A DNA stretch of 12,143 bases from an uncultured Flavobacteriia bacterium (lineage in GTDB: Bacteria; Bacteroidota; Bacteroidia; Flavobacteriales_D; Crocinitomicaceae), in NCBI GenBank assembly GCA_903887095.1, contig CAISOQ010000382.1:1-12143 (forward strand), in the 5' to 3' direction. Within the stretch, counting starts at the first letter, position 1. Each line of letters starts with the position of its first letter. Positions 1-7,189 of this stretch are shown here, piece by piece. The position numbers and the translations under genes are program-made. Under the pieces are notes generated by a model. That model was given only the letters and a program-made list of their open reading frames with translations, did not search any database and had not been told where the DNA came from.

Positions 1-293
1 AGCTGGCTAAAGGTTACTTTGGTCGCAGAAAAAATGTTTGGACTGTTGCAAAAAACGCAGTAGAAAAAGGTCTAAACTATGCTTATGAAGGTCGTAAGCA
101 AAAGAAAAGAAACTTCCGTTCACTTTGGATCGCTCGTATCAATGCGGGTGCTCGTCAGCACGGAATGAGCTATTCTCAATTCATTGGAGCTGTTCACAAA
201 AGCGGAATCGAATTGAACCGTAAAGTTCTTGCAGATTTAGCTTTAAACCACCCTGAAGCATTCAAGGCGGTTGTTGATGCAGTAAAAAAATAA
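1..293 (+). CDS. rplT: 50S ribosomal protein L20, C-terminal part (5' end outside window)
   Basis: The reading frame is open from base 3 to the TAA at 291-293 and encodes the last 96 residues of L20. L20 binds 23S rRNA, is needed early in assembly of the large ribosomal subunit, and in many bacteria represses its own operon. Recognisable blocks are GYFGRRKNVW near the window edge, the basic run EGRKQKKRNFRSLWI, ARINAGAR, and GIELNRKVLADLA near the C-terminus. The length matches the family after the roughly 20 missing N-terminal residues. In most bacteria the gene follows infC and rpmI, which would lie upstream of the window. A terminator follows 25 bp after the stop, so this is probably the last gene of its operon. 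Identification is secure. Confidence 0.96.
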   Translation, partial: LAKGYFGRRKNVWTVAKNAVEKGLNYAYEGRKQKKRNFRSLWIARINAGARQHGMSYSQFIGAVHKSGIELNRKVLADLALNHPEAFKAVVDAVKK

Positions 294-317
294 AAAGAAT
301 CAACTTTGTATAGCATT

Positions 318-348
318 AATCCCGGTCTGATGATCGGGATTTTTTTTT
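318..348 (+). terminator. Rho-independent terminator of the rplT operon
   Basis: The arms AATCCCG (318-324) and CGGGATT (335-341) form a perfect 7-bp stem with a 10-nt loop. The second arm runs into a tract of nine T residues at 340-348. It lies 25 bp after the rplT stop and upstream of the kup promoter, so it separates the two transcription units. Confidence 0.88.
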
Positions 349-356
349 AACTTTTA

Positions 357-386
357 TTTGCAATCATTCGAATTAAAGTACATTTG
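357..386 (+). promoter_or_regulatory. Bacteroidota-type promoter for kup
   Basis: TTTG at 357-360 and TACATTTG at 379-386 match the Bacteroidota -33 (TTTG) and -7 (TAnnTTTG) elements, separated by 18 bp. The -7 match is perfect. Transcription would start a few bases after 386, leaving an untranslated leader of only about 6-10 nt before the ATG at 401. There is no Shine-Dalgarno sequence. The promoter call rests on the published consensus for this phylum; the start site itself is inferred. Confidence 0.7.
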
Positions 387-400
387 TCCAAACATTTTTT

Positions 401-2389
401 ATGTCACTAAATACCCATAAGGCATCGGTTGCCGGTGTACTTATTACCATCGGAATTGTATTCGGAGATATCGGTACTTCCCCACTCTATGTTTTCCAGG
501 CAATTACGAGCAATGGAACAAATTTTTCTCGTGACTTGATCATGGGAGGATTGTCATGCGTGATCTGGACATTGATATTGTTAGCCACTATCAAATACAT
601 CTATTTTGCCTTAAACGCAGACAATAAAGGTGAAGGCGGAATCTTTGCTTTGTTTGCACTTTTAAAAGCCAAGCGCATTCAATGGGTAATTATTCCAGCA
701 TTAATTGGATGTGCAACGCTTCTAGCAGACGGATTTATAACGCCAGCAATCTCCATATCGTCCGCGGTAGAAGGAATTAATAATGTAAACCCTGATTTCC
801 CTGTATTACCAGTTATTTTTGGGATCATCTTTGCCTTATTTGCAGTTCAGCAGTTCGGAACATCTGCCATCGGCAAAGCTTTCGGTCCTGTAATGTTAGT
901 TTGGTTCGCTTTCTTAGGCTACCTAGGAGTAATCAATATTTCAAAAAATCCAGAAGTATTGGGCGCTTTTAATCCGTATTGGGCATACAATCTTATTTTC
1001 AATGTTGATGGTGGATTCTGGGTACTTGGTGCCGTTTTTCTATGCACAACTGGGGCTGAAGCATTGTATTCTGATCTTGGACACTGCGGAAAATATAATA
1101 TTCGCATCAGTTGGTCGGTAATGAGTATATTTTTAGTTATCAATTACCTTGGTCAATCAGCACTTTGCTTGACAGATGGATTTCAATTAAAAGCGCATCA
1201 AACAATCTTTTATGCAATGGTTCCAAAAGATATGCTCTACTTCGCTATTGCTATCGCGACTGCCGCTACAATCATTGCCTCGCAAGCTCTAATAACAGGT
1301 GTTTTCACACTTATGAATGAGGCAATCAAACTGAATCTTTGGACCAACCTGAAAGTAAAATACCCAACAGATCACCAAGGCCAAATTTATATCCCTTTTA
1401 TTAATTGGGTACTCATGTTGGGCTGTTTACTGGTCATTGTGATTTTCAAGAAATCATCTGCAATGGAAGCATCTTATGGTCTCGCCATAACAATCAATAT
1501 GGTTATGACTTCTTTGCTACTTTGCTATTTACTTATGCTCAGACATAAAAAAACACGCCTACTCTACGTTGGTATATTTACGGTATTCATAATTATTGAG
1601 GGAATATTTCTTTTATCCAATCTTGGGAAAATACTGCATGGTGGAGCATTTACACTTGTATTATCACTCGGATTTTTCTTAATTCTGTTCTTGTATTACA
1701 AGGCTAGACAACTTCGTAAAAGCATCACCGAATACATTCCAATGAAAAAGGTGATTCCACTATTAAATGCAGTAAAAGAAGATCCAGGACTTCAATATGA
1801 AGCATCCAATTTGGTTTACCCAACAAGAAGTCAAACACCGAATAAACTAGATTCTACAGTTTATTTTTCACTATTCAAGAAACGTCCGCGTAAGGCAGGA
1901 GTCGTATGGTTTTTGCACTTAGACATCATCAGCGATCCTTGGGGTGTACACTATACTGTGAACGAAGTAATAGACAAATATTGCTACTATGTCACGTTAC
2001 AGCTTGGATTTAAGGAGGAGCATCGAATTGAATACATGATGCGAAAAATCCAACGAAAAATGGTGGAGAAAGGTGAATTGACCGGTGAAAGTGTTTTTGA
2101 AAGTGTAAGAGGTCAATTCGAAGAAGCAGATTTCAAATTCATCGTTTTGAATTCTCGCGTGGCAACAGATAATAAGTTGACTGCCTTCCAGAACATGTGT
2201 GTTAAAGGATATCGTTTCGTTAAAGCTACAGGCTTGAAACCAGCAGAAGATTTTGGTTTGGACAAAACCAACGTAATGGTGGAATACATTCCAATTAGTG
2301 TTACAAAACAATACGAACAGGAAATCATTGAAGATTACGAAGATTATTCTCGCAAAGAGAGTGTTCGTTTGACTCGAGGAGAAAAATAA
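401..2389 (+). CDS. kup: Kup-family potassium transporter (KUP/HAK/KT)
   Basis: The 662-residue product is a full-length Kup protein, an inner-membrane K+ uptake system generally described as a K+/H+ symporter. The N-terminus has the family signature GDIGTSPLY (residues 22-30) inside the first membrane helix. GEGGIFAL (78-85), GAEALYSDLGH (218-228) and YIPFINW (330-336) are other typical Kup blocks. About twelve hydrophobic segments lie between residues 10 and 434. A soluble C-terminal domain of about 220 residues follows, rich in charged residues, as in the family. The ATG at 401 is chosen because the first transmembrane helix follows directly and a promoter ends 14 bp upstream. The gene appears monocistronic, flanked by terminators at both ends and convergent with dnaK. 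Nothing in the frame suggests damage. The subfamily is clear; ion specificity is inferred from homology. Confidence 0.95.
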   Translation: MSLNTHKASVAGVLITIGIVFGDIGTSPLYVFQAITSNGTNFSRDLIMGGLSCVIWTLILLATIKYIYFALNADNKGEGGIFALFALLKAKRIQWVIIPALIGCATLLADGFITPAISISSAVEGINNVNPDFPVLPVIFGIIFALFAVQQFGTSAIGKAFGPVMLVWFAFLGYLGVINISKNPEVLGAFNPYWAYNLIFNVDGGFWVLGAVFLCTTGAEALYSDLGHCGKYNIRISWSVMSIFLVINYLGQSALCLTDGFQLKAHQTIFYAMVPKDMLYFAIAIATAATIIASQALITGVFTLMNEAIKLNLWTNLKVKYPTDHQGQIYIPFINWVLMLGCLLVIVIFKKSSAMEASYGLAITINMVMTSLLLCYLLMLRHKKTRLLYVGIFTVFIIIEGIFLLSNLGKILHGGAFTLVLSLGFFLILFLYYKARQLRKSITEYIPMKKVIPLLNAVKEDPGLQYEASNLVYPTRSQTPNKLDSTVYFSLFKKRPRKAGVVWFLHLDIISDPWGVHYTVNEVIDKYCYYVTLQLGFKEEHRIEYMMRKIQRKMVEKGELTGESVFESVRGQFEEADFKFIVLNSRVATDNKLTAFQNMCVKGYRFVKATGLKPAEDFGLDKTNVMVEYIPISVTKQYEQEIIEDYEDYSRKESVRLTRGEK

Positions 2390-2402
2390 AAAACTAACCC
2401 AT

Positions 2403-2436
2403 AAAAAAACCGGAAGATTTCTCTTCCGGTTTTTTT
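2403..2436. terminator. Bidirectional terminator between kup and dnaK
   Basis: CCGGAAGA (2410-2417) and TCTTCCGG (2422-2429) form a perfect 8-bp stem with the 4-nt loop TTTC. It is flanked by seven A residues on the left and seven T residues on the right, which extend the stem to 15 bp and give a U-tract in either transcript. It lies 13 bp after the kup stop and 14 bp after the dnaK stop on the other strand, so it can serve both convergent genes. Confidence 0.93.
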
Positions 2437-2450
2437 ATGAATCTCAATAA

Positions 2451-3197
2451 CTACTTCTTGTCATTTACTTCTTCGAAGTCAACATCCGTTACTTCGTCAG
2501 CTGGATTTCCAGCATTTTGTTGGGAAGCACCATCTGCGCCACCTCCTGCGTTTGCAGCATTGTACATGTCTTGAGAAGCGGCTTGGAAAGCAGTATTTAA
2601 GCGCTCCATCGCAGGCTCAAGGTTTTCAACATTTTTCGCATCAAACTCCTTCTTCAATTCAGCCAAAGCATCTTCAATAGGTTGTTTTTTCTCTGCAGGA
2701 ATTTTATCTCCATATTCTTTCAACTGACGCTCGGTCTGGAAAATAGTAGAATCCGCTTTATTGATTAATTCCACTTCCTCACGACGTTTTTTATCCGCAT
2801 CTGCATTCGCTTCTGCTTCTGCCTTCATGCGTGCTATTTCATCGTCAGACAATCCTGATGACGCTTCGATTTTAATCGATTGCTCTTTTCCAGTTCCTTT
2901 GTCTTTCGCAGAAATATTCATGATTCCATTCGCATCGATATCAAATGTTACCTCAATTTGAGGAACACCTCTCGGAGCAGGTGGAATATCTGTCAATTGG
3001 AAACGACCCAATGTTTTATTATCTCCAGCCATTGAACGTTCTCCTTGCAACACGTGAATATCAACCGAAGGCTGACTATCAGATGCTGTTGAGAATACTT
3101 CAGACTTTTTGGTAGGAATCGTTGTATTTGCTTCGATTAATTTGGTCATTACCCCACCCATTGTTTCAATTCCCAATGAAAGAGGAATTACATCCAA
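2451..3197 (-). CDS. dnaK: DnaK substrate-binding domain (part after the internal stop)
   Basis: This frame carries the rest of the linker and the whole substrate-binding region: the beta-sandwich (LSLGIETMGG, NTTIPTKKSEVFSTA, QPSVDIHVLQGER, PPAPRGVPQIEVTFDIDANGI), the helical lid, and an Ala/Gly/Gln-rich tail ending in an acidic EEVNDKK-type terminus. Its only early start candidates are a TTG at 3197 and an ATG at 3161, the latter already inside the beta-sandwich. Neither has a ribosome binding site, so independent translation looks unlikely. The linker-proximal motif reads DVIPLSLG, where DnaK normally has DVTPLSLG. The real stop is TAG, followed 14 bp on by the shared terminator. It is best read as the 3' portion of the interrupted dnaK and not as a separate gene. 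Confidence 0.8.
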   Translation of the reverse strand: MDVIPLSLGIETMGGVMTKLIEANTTIPTKKSEVFSTASDSQPSVDIHVLQGERSMAGDNKTLGRFQLTDIPPAPRGVPQIEVTFDIDANGIMNISAKDKGTGKEQSIKIEASSGLSDDEIARMKAEAEANADADKKRREEVELINKADSTIFQTERQLKEYGDKIPAEKKQPIEDALAELKKEFDAKNVENLEPAMERLNTAFQAASQDMYNAANAGGGADGASQQNAGNPADEVTDVDFEEVNDKK

Positions 3198-3209
3198 AAG
3201 AAGTACATC

Positions 3210-4352
3210 CTACACTTCACCTGTCAATACACCACCTTGAATGGCAGCACCTAGGGCAACAACTTCATCAGGATTCACACCTTTTGATGGCGACTTGCCA
3301 AAGAAACGCTCAACAGCATCCTGAATAATTGGAATTCTCGTTGAACCTCCAACTAAAATTACTTCATCAATGTCACTTGTTGACAATCCTGCATTTTGCA
3401 AAGCAGAGCGACAAGGAGCGATCGTTCTTTCAACGATTTCTGAGATCAATTGCTCAAACTTAGCTCGTTGCAATGTTCTTACAAGGTGCTTTGGAATACC
3501 GTTTACCGGCATGATGTATGGCAAGTTTATTTCTGATGACGTTGTAGAAGACAATTCAATTTTTGCTTTTTCAGCAGCTTCTTTCAAACGTTGCAATGCC
3601 ATTGGATCCTGACGTAAATCCAAACCTTCTTCAGACTTAAATTCATCAGCCAACCACTGAATGATTACTTCATCAACATCATCTCCTCCAAGATGTGTAT
3701 CGCCGTCAGTAGCCAATACTTCGAAAACTCCATCTCCAAGTTCAAGCACGGAAACATCATGTGTTCCACCACCAAAATCAAAAACAACAATTTTTTGATC
3801 GATTCCTTTTTTGTCCAAACCATAAGCTAAAGCTGCAGCAGTTGGTTCGTTGATGATTCTTTTAATAGTCAAACCAGCAATCTCTCCCGCTTCTTTCGTC
3901 GCTTGACGCTGAGAATCATTAAAATATGCAGGCACAGTCACAACTGCTTCCGTCACTTCGTGTCCAAGGTAATCTTCAGCTGTTTTCTTCATTTTTTGAA
4001 GAATCATTGCAGAAATTTCCTGAGGAGTGTAAAGACGATCGTCAATTTTCACTCTAGGAGTATTGTTGTCTCCTTTAACCACTTCATAAGGTACGCGATT
4101 CGCTTCTTTCGTAGTTTCATCATACGATGAGCCCATAAAGCGTTTAATCGAATAAATAGTTTTTGTTGGATTGGTAATAGCCTGACGTTTTGCAGGATCA
4201 CCAACTTTTCTTTCACCACCCTCTACGAATGCAACTACTGAAGGTGTCGTTCTTTTTCCTTCTGAGTTAGCGATTACCACTGGCTCATTTCCTTCCATCA
4301 CTGAAACACATGAGTTGGTCGTCCCTAAGTCAATTCCAATTATTTTTCCCAT
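3210..4352 (-). CDS. dnaK: DnaK nucleotide-binding domain (part before the internal stop)
   Basis: If translation stops at the TAG, this frame gives a 380-residue product, which is almost exactly the Hsp70 ATPase domain. Visible motifs are IDLGTTNS (6-13, phosphate-binding), the conserved Lys70 in SIKRFMG, VVTVPAYFND (137-146), INEPTAAALAYG (167-178), FDFGGGTHDVS (191-201, second phosphate loop) and GGSTRIP (335-341). The product would end at GEV380, just short of the interdomain linker, so it would lack peptide binding and allosteric coupling. A free ATPase domain of this kind can fold in E. coli DnaK work, but it would not be a functional chaperone. The His in GGGTHD replaces the Phe of enterobacterial DnaK; I recall this as usual in flavobacteria and not as damage. 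Confidence 0.88.
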   Translation of the reverse strand: MGKIIGIDLGTTNSCVSVMEGNEPVVIANSEGKRTTPSVVAFVEGGERKVGDPAKRQAITNPTKTIYSIKRFMGSSYDETTKEANRVPYEVVKGDNNTPRVKIDDRLYTPQEISAMILQKMKKTAEDYLGHEVTEAVVTVPAYFNDSQRQATKEAGEIAGLTIKRIINEPTAAALAYGLDKKGIDQKIVVFDFGGGTHDVSVLELGDGVFEVLATDGDTHLGGDDVDEVIIQWLADEFKSEEGLDLRQDPMALQRLKEAAEKAKIELSSTTSSEINLPYIMPVNGIPKHLVRTLQRAKFEQLISEIVERTIAPCRSALQNAGLSTSDIDEVILVGGSTRIPIIQDAVERFFGKSPSKGVNPDEVVALGAAIQGGVLTGEV

Positions 4353-4574
4353 ATCGTTTTTAATTATTTGCGATTTTAAATCGAAAGCGATTTGACAATC
4401 TTTATGCCATGTGAAATAGTTACGAGAAGAATATAAAAAATGACAGATTCGGATGAAAATGCCATATTTTTTATGTCGAAATGACAGATTTACTGACAAA
4501 ATGAAAATATAGATTTCAATCCGCATATTTCCCCTAAATTTGCAGCGCATTGAACACTTAATTCAACTCTTTCG
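4353..4574. promoter_or_regulatory. Divergent dnaK/alaS control region
   Basis: This 222-bp non-coding region separates the divergent dnaK and alaS starts. It holds six copies of the palindromic pentamer TGNCA: TGACA at 4393, 4441, 4482 and 4494, and TGCCA at 4405 and 4460. Two pairs (4393/4405 and 4482/4494) share the layout TGNCA-N7-TGNCA. A 12-bp direct repeat AAATGACAGATT occurs at 4438-4449 and 4479-4490. Nearest dnaK is the inverted repeat CGATTT-T-AAATCG at 4371-4383, with a third CGATTT at 4388-4393. There is no CIRCE element (TTAGCACTC-N9-GAGTGCTAA), so HrcA control is not supported. I found no perfect TAnnTTTG on the minus strand. What binds the repeats is unknown. Confidence 0.6.
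4514..4542 (+). promoter_or_regulatory. Bacteroidota-type promoter for alaS
   Basis: TAAATTTG at 4535-4542 is a perfect match to the phylum's TAnnTTTG -7 element. A weak -33 candidate, TTTC at 4514-4517, lies 17 bp upstream. The expected leader before the ATG at 4575 is about 25 nt and contains no Shine-Dalgarno sequence. Confidence 0.55.
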
Positions 4575-7187
4575 ATGACTGTTTCTGAAATACGCGAGCA
4601 ATTCTTCGCTTTTTTTGCCTCTAAAGGACACGAAATCGTGCCTTCTGCACCGATGGTGGTTAAAAATGATCCAACATTGATGTTTACAAATGCGGGTATG
4701 AATCAATTCAAGGATTACTTTCTTGGAAATGCTGTTCCCAAAAACAAAAGAATTGCCAATTCACAAAAGTGTTTGCGCGTTTCTGGTAAGCACAATGACT
4801 TAGAAGAAGTAGGTGTTGACACCTACCACCACACCATGTTTGAAATGCTTGGGAATTGGTCGTTTGGAGATTATTTCAAGGAAGAAGCAATAGGATGGGC
4901 TTGGGAATTATTGACCGAAGTATATAAGATTCCGAAAGATAAATTGTATGTCACTGTCTTCGAGGGTGATGCTTCTGACAACGTTCCAAAGGATGAGGAG
5001 AGTTATTCTATCTGGAAAAAGTACATTGATGAAGATCGTATTATTCTTGCATCGAAAAAAGATAATTTCTGGGAAATGGGTGACACTGGGCCTTGTGGGC
5101 CTTGTACTGAGATTCATGTGGACCTTCGTTCAAAAACAGAACGAGATCTAATCGATGGTAAAACGCTTGTCAATTACGACCATCCGCAAGTCATCGAAAT
5201 ATGGAACAATGTTTTCATGCAATTTAACCGAAAAGCAGACGGTAGCCTCGAGCCACTTCCTGCCACGCATGTCGATACTGGAATGGGATTAGAGCGATTA
5301 GCGATGGCCTTGCAAGGAAAGACTTCCAACTACGACACAGATCTTTTTCAAACGCTCATTCAGCACATGGAAAAAGTTGCGAAGGTTCAATATGGCAAAT
5401 TGGAAGAAGTAGATATTGCTCTCCGTGTTATAGCAGATCATGTTCGGGCAATCTCATTTTCAATTGCTGATGGTCAACTTCCTTCAAACACAGGAGCAGG
5501 ATATGTCATTCGACGCATATTGCGACGTGCGGTGCGTTATGGCTACCAAACATTAGGATTAAAAGAACCTTTCCTGTGTGATTTATCATTGGTCCTTAGT
5601 GATTTAATGGGTAATTCATTCCATGAATTGGTACAACAAAAAGAATTGGTTGAAAAAGTTATTCGTGAAGAGGAAGCAAGTTTCTTCCGCACTCTTGAAC
5701 AAGGGTTAAAGCGTATCGATGCAATAATCGAAGTCACTAAAAAGTCAATGAATGAAGTCATTGATGGGAAAGAGGTGTTTGAATTATACGATACCTATGG
5801 ATTTCCTGTCGATCTAACTTCGCTAATCGCTCGTGAAAACGAGCTATCAATTGATGAAGAAGCTTTCAACGGAGAACTTCAGAAACAAAAAGACAGATCG
5901 CGCACCGCAACAGCAATCGAAACGGATGATTGGGTTGAAATTTCATCTCATGGAACAACCGAATTCATTGGTTACGATGAACTTCAATCAGATGTGAAAG
6001 TTCTCAAATACAGAAAAGTAAGCCAAAAGCAAAAATCATTTTATCAACTTGTCCTTGACAAAACTCCTTTCTATCCTGAAGGAGGAGGTCAGGTAGGCGA
6101 CATGGGATACCTTGCGTCTAAAGATGAAAAGATCACTGTTTTTGACACGAAAAAAGAGAATAATTTGATTATTCACCTTTGTGAGAAATTACCGAGCAAT
6201 GTGTCTGCCAATTTTACAGCAGTTGTGGATGAATCAAAACGAATTGCATCAGCAAGCAATCACTCAGCCACCCACCTACTTCATCATGCTTTGCGCGAAG
6301 TACTTGGAACCCATGTGGAACAAAAAGGATCGCTTGTAAATCCTTCGAATTTACGTTTCGATTTTTCTCATTTTTCGAAAGTTACAGATGAAGAAATAGC
6401 AAAGGTTGAGGCATTGATTTCGGCTGCCATTCATGAAAATATTTCACTGGATGAAAGAAGGAATGTGCCAATGGACACTGCTAAGGAATTAGGCGCAATG
6501 GCACTTTTTGGAGAAAAATATGGCGACAATGTTCGAGTCATAAAATTTGGAAACTCTGTTGAATTGTGCGGAGGCACACATGTCTTGTCAACAGGGGAAA
6601 TAGGCTTATTTAAAATAACTTCTGAATCCGCAGTTGCTGCAGGCGTCCGACGAATAGAAGCTATCACATCAGTTGCTGCAGAGAATTTTTTCAAAGAAAA
6701 GGCAAGTCTTCTTGATACAATCGCACTCACACTTCGCAATCCAAAGGACATCGTGAAGGCGGTAGAAGATCTACTTTCAAAGAACAACCAACTCACCAAA
6801 GAAATTGAGCAATTACAAAAAGAAAAAGCGCTTAACGTAAAAGGTGATCTGAAAAATAAAATCGAAACTATAAACGGTATAAATTTCCTTGGAACTATTG
6901 TACCGCTCGATGGAGGATCTATCAAAGATATTCTATTCCAATTAAAAGGAGAAGTAGATCATTTCGTAGGCGTAATTGGAGGAAATGAAGGTGATAAATG
7001 TACACTTAGCATTATTGCTTCAGATTCAATAATTGCCGAGAAAGGAATAAATGCTGGGAATCTTATTCGTGAAGTTGCCAAACACATACAAGGTGGCGGT
7101 GGTGGTCAGCCGTTCTTCGCTACAGCAGGTGGTAAAAATTCTTCAGGTTTAGCAACGGCTATTTCAGAGGTGAAGTCGAAACTTTAA
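4575..7187 (+). CDS. alaS: Alanine-tRNA ligase (AlaRS)
   Basis: The 870-residue product is a complete class II alanyl-tRNA synthetase, which charges tRNA-Ala in the cytosol and clears mischarged Ser/Gly-tRNA-Ala. The N-terminal catalytic core shows MFTNAGMNQFKDYFLG (36-51), the motif 2 region HHTMFEMLGNWSFGDYFK (85-102), GDTGPCGPCTEIH (169-181) and motif 3 HVDTGMGLERLAM (232-244). The editing domain has both zinc-ligand elements, HSATH (563-567) and CGGTH (665-669). A charged, probably coiled-coil stretch near 729-758 leads to the C-Ala domain with GGGGGQPFFATAGG (840-853). Length and domain order are normal. The ATG at 4575 gives the usual MTVSEIREQFFAFFASKGH start. The next gene begins 2 nt after the stop, which suggests co-transcription. 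Confidence 0.97.
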   Translation: MTVSEIREQFFAFFASKGHEIVPSAPMVVKNDPTLMFTNAGMNQFKDYFLGNAVPKNKRIANSQKCLRVSGKHNDLEEVGVDTYHHTMFEMLGNWSFGDYFKEEAIGWAWELLTEVYKIPKDKLYVTVFEGDASDNVPKDEESYSIWKKYIDEDRIILASKKDNFWEMGDTGPCGPCTEIHVDLRSKTERDLIDGKTLVNYDHPQVIEIWNNVFMQFNRKADGSLEPLPATHVDTGMGLERLAMALQGKTSNYDTDLFQTLIQHMEKVAKVQYGKLEEVDIALRVIADHVRAISFSIADGQLPSNTGAGYVIRRILRRAVRYGYQTLGLKEPFLCDLSLVLSDLMGNSFHELVQQKELVEKVIREEEASFFRTLEQGLKRIDAIIEVTKKSMNEVIDGKEVFELYDTYGFPVDLTSLIARENELSIDEEAFNGELQKQKDRSRTATAIETDDWVEISSHGTTEFIGYDELQSDVKVLKYRKVSQKQKSFYQLVLDKTPFYPEGGGQVGDMGYLASKDEKITVFDTKKENNLIIHLCEKLPSNVSANFTAVVDESKRIASASNHSATHLLHHALREVLGTHVEQKGSLVNPSNLRFDFSHFSKVTDEEIAKVEALISAAIHENISLDERRNVPMDTAKELGAMALFGEKYGDNVRVIKFGNSVELCGGTHVLSTGEIGLFKITSESAVAAGVRRIEAITSVAAENFFKEKASLLDTIALTLRNPKDIVKAVEDLLSKNNQLTKEIEQLQKEKALNVKGDLKNKIETINGINFLGTIVPLDGGSIKDILFQLKGEVDHFVGVIGGNEGDKCTLSIIASDSIIAEKGINAGNLIREVAKHIQGGGGGQPFFATAGGKNSSGLATAISEVKSKL

Positions 7188-7189
7188 CA

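Larger units (their letters stand above)
2451..4352 (-). pseudogene. dnaK: dnaK (Hsp70 chaperone) interrupted by one in-frame TAG
   Basis: From the ATG at 4352-4350 to the TAG at 2453-2451 there is one uninterrupted frame of 633 codons, apart from a single TAG at 3212-3210 (codon 381). DnaK is the ATP-dependent cytosolic chaperone that works with DnaJ and GrpE in folding and heat-shock recovery. The total length fits the family (about 630-640 residues). The sequence reads GGVLTGEV, stop, DVLLLDVIPLSLG; other DnaK proteins have GDVKDVLLLDVTPLSLG, so the stop replaces a conserved lysine and needs only an AAG to TAG change. Both flanks look well conserved, with no frameshift. The start at 4352 is preferred to the in-frame ATG at 4550 because MGKIIGIDLGTTNS is the usual DnaK N-terminus. 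It may be a real nonsense allele, a sequence error or a readthrough site; see the two part entries. GrpE and DnaJ are not in the window. Confidence 0.85.

Noticed and set aside
2451..3212. TAG as a reassigned sense codon
   Set aside because: dnaK itself terminates with TAG directly before the terminator, and no other gene in the window has an internal TAG. Recoding of all TAG codons is not supported.
3753..3764. DnaK phosphate-loop motif GGGTHDVS, with His where E. coli has Phe
   Set aside because: It first looked like a second lesion in dnaK, but I recall THDVS as the usual form in flavobacterial DnaK. I treated it as a taxonomic marker.
4353..4550. A 66-residue N-terminal extension of DnaK from the ATG at 4550
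   Set aside because: The extension has no DnaK similarity, would run through the TGNCA array and stop near the alaS promoter, and the standard N-terminus MGKIIGIDLG begins at 4352.
6431..6925. Long antisense open frame (164 codons) opposite alaS
   Set aside because: It lies wholly inside the conserved alaS editing region, has Ser/Phe-rich composition typical of an antisense shadow, and resembles no family.
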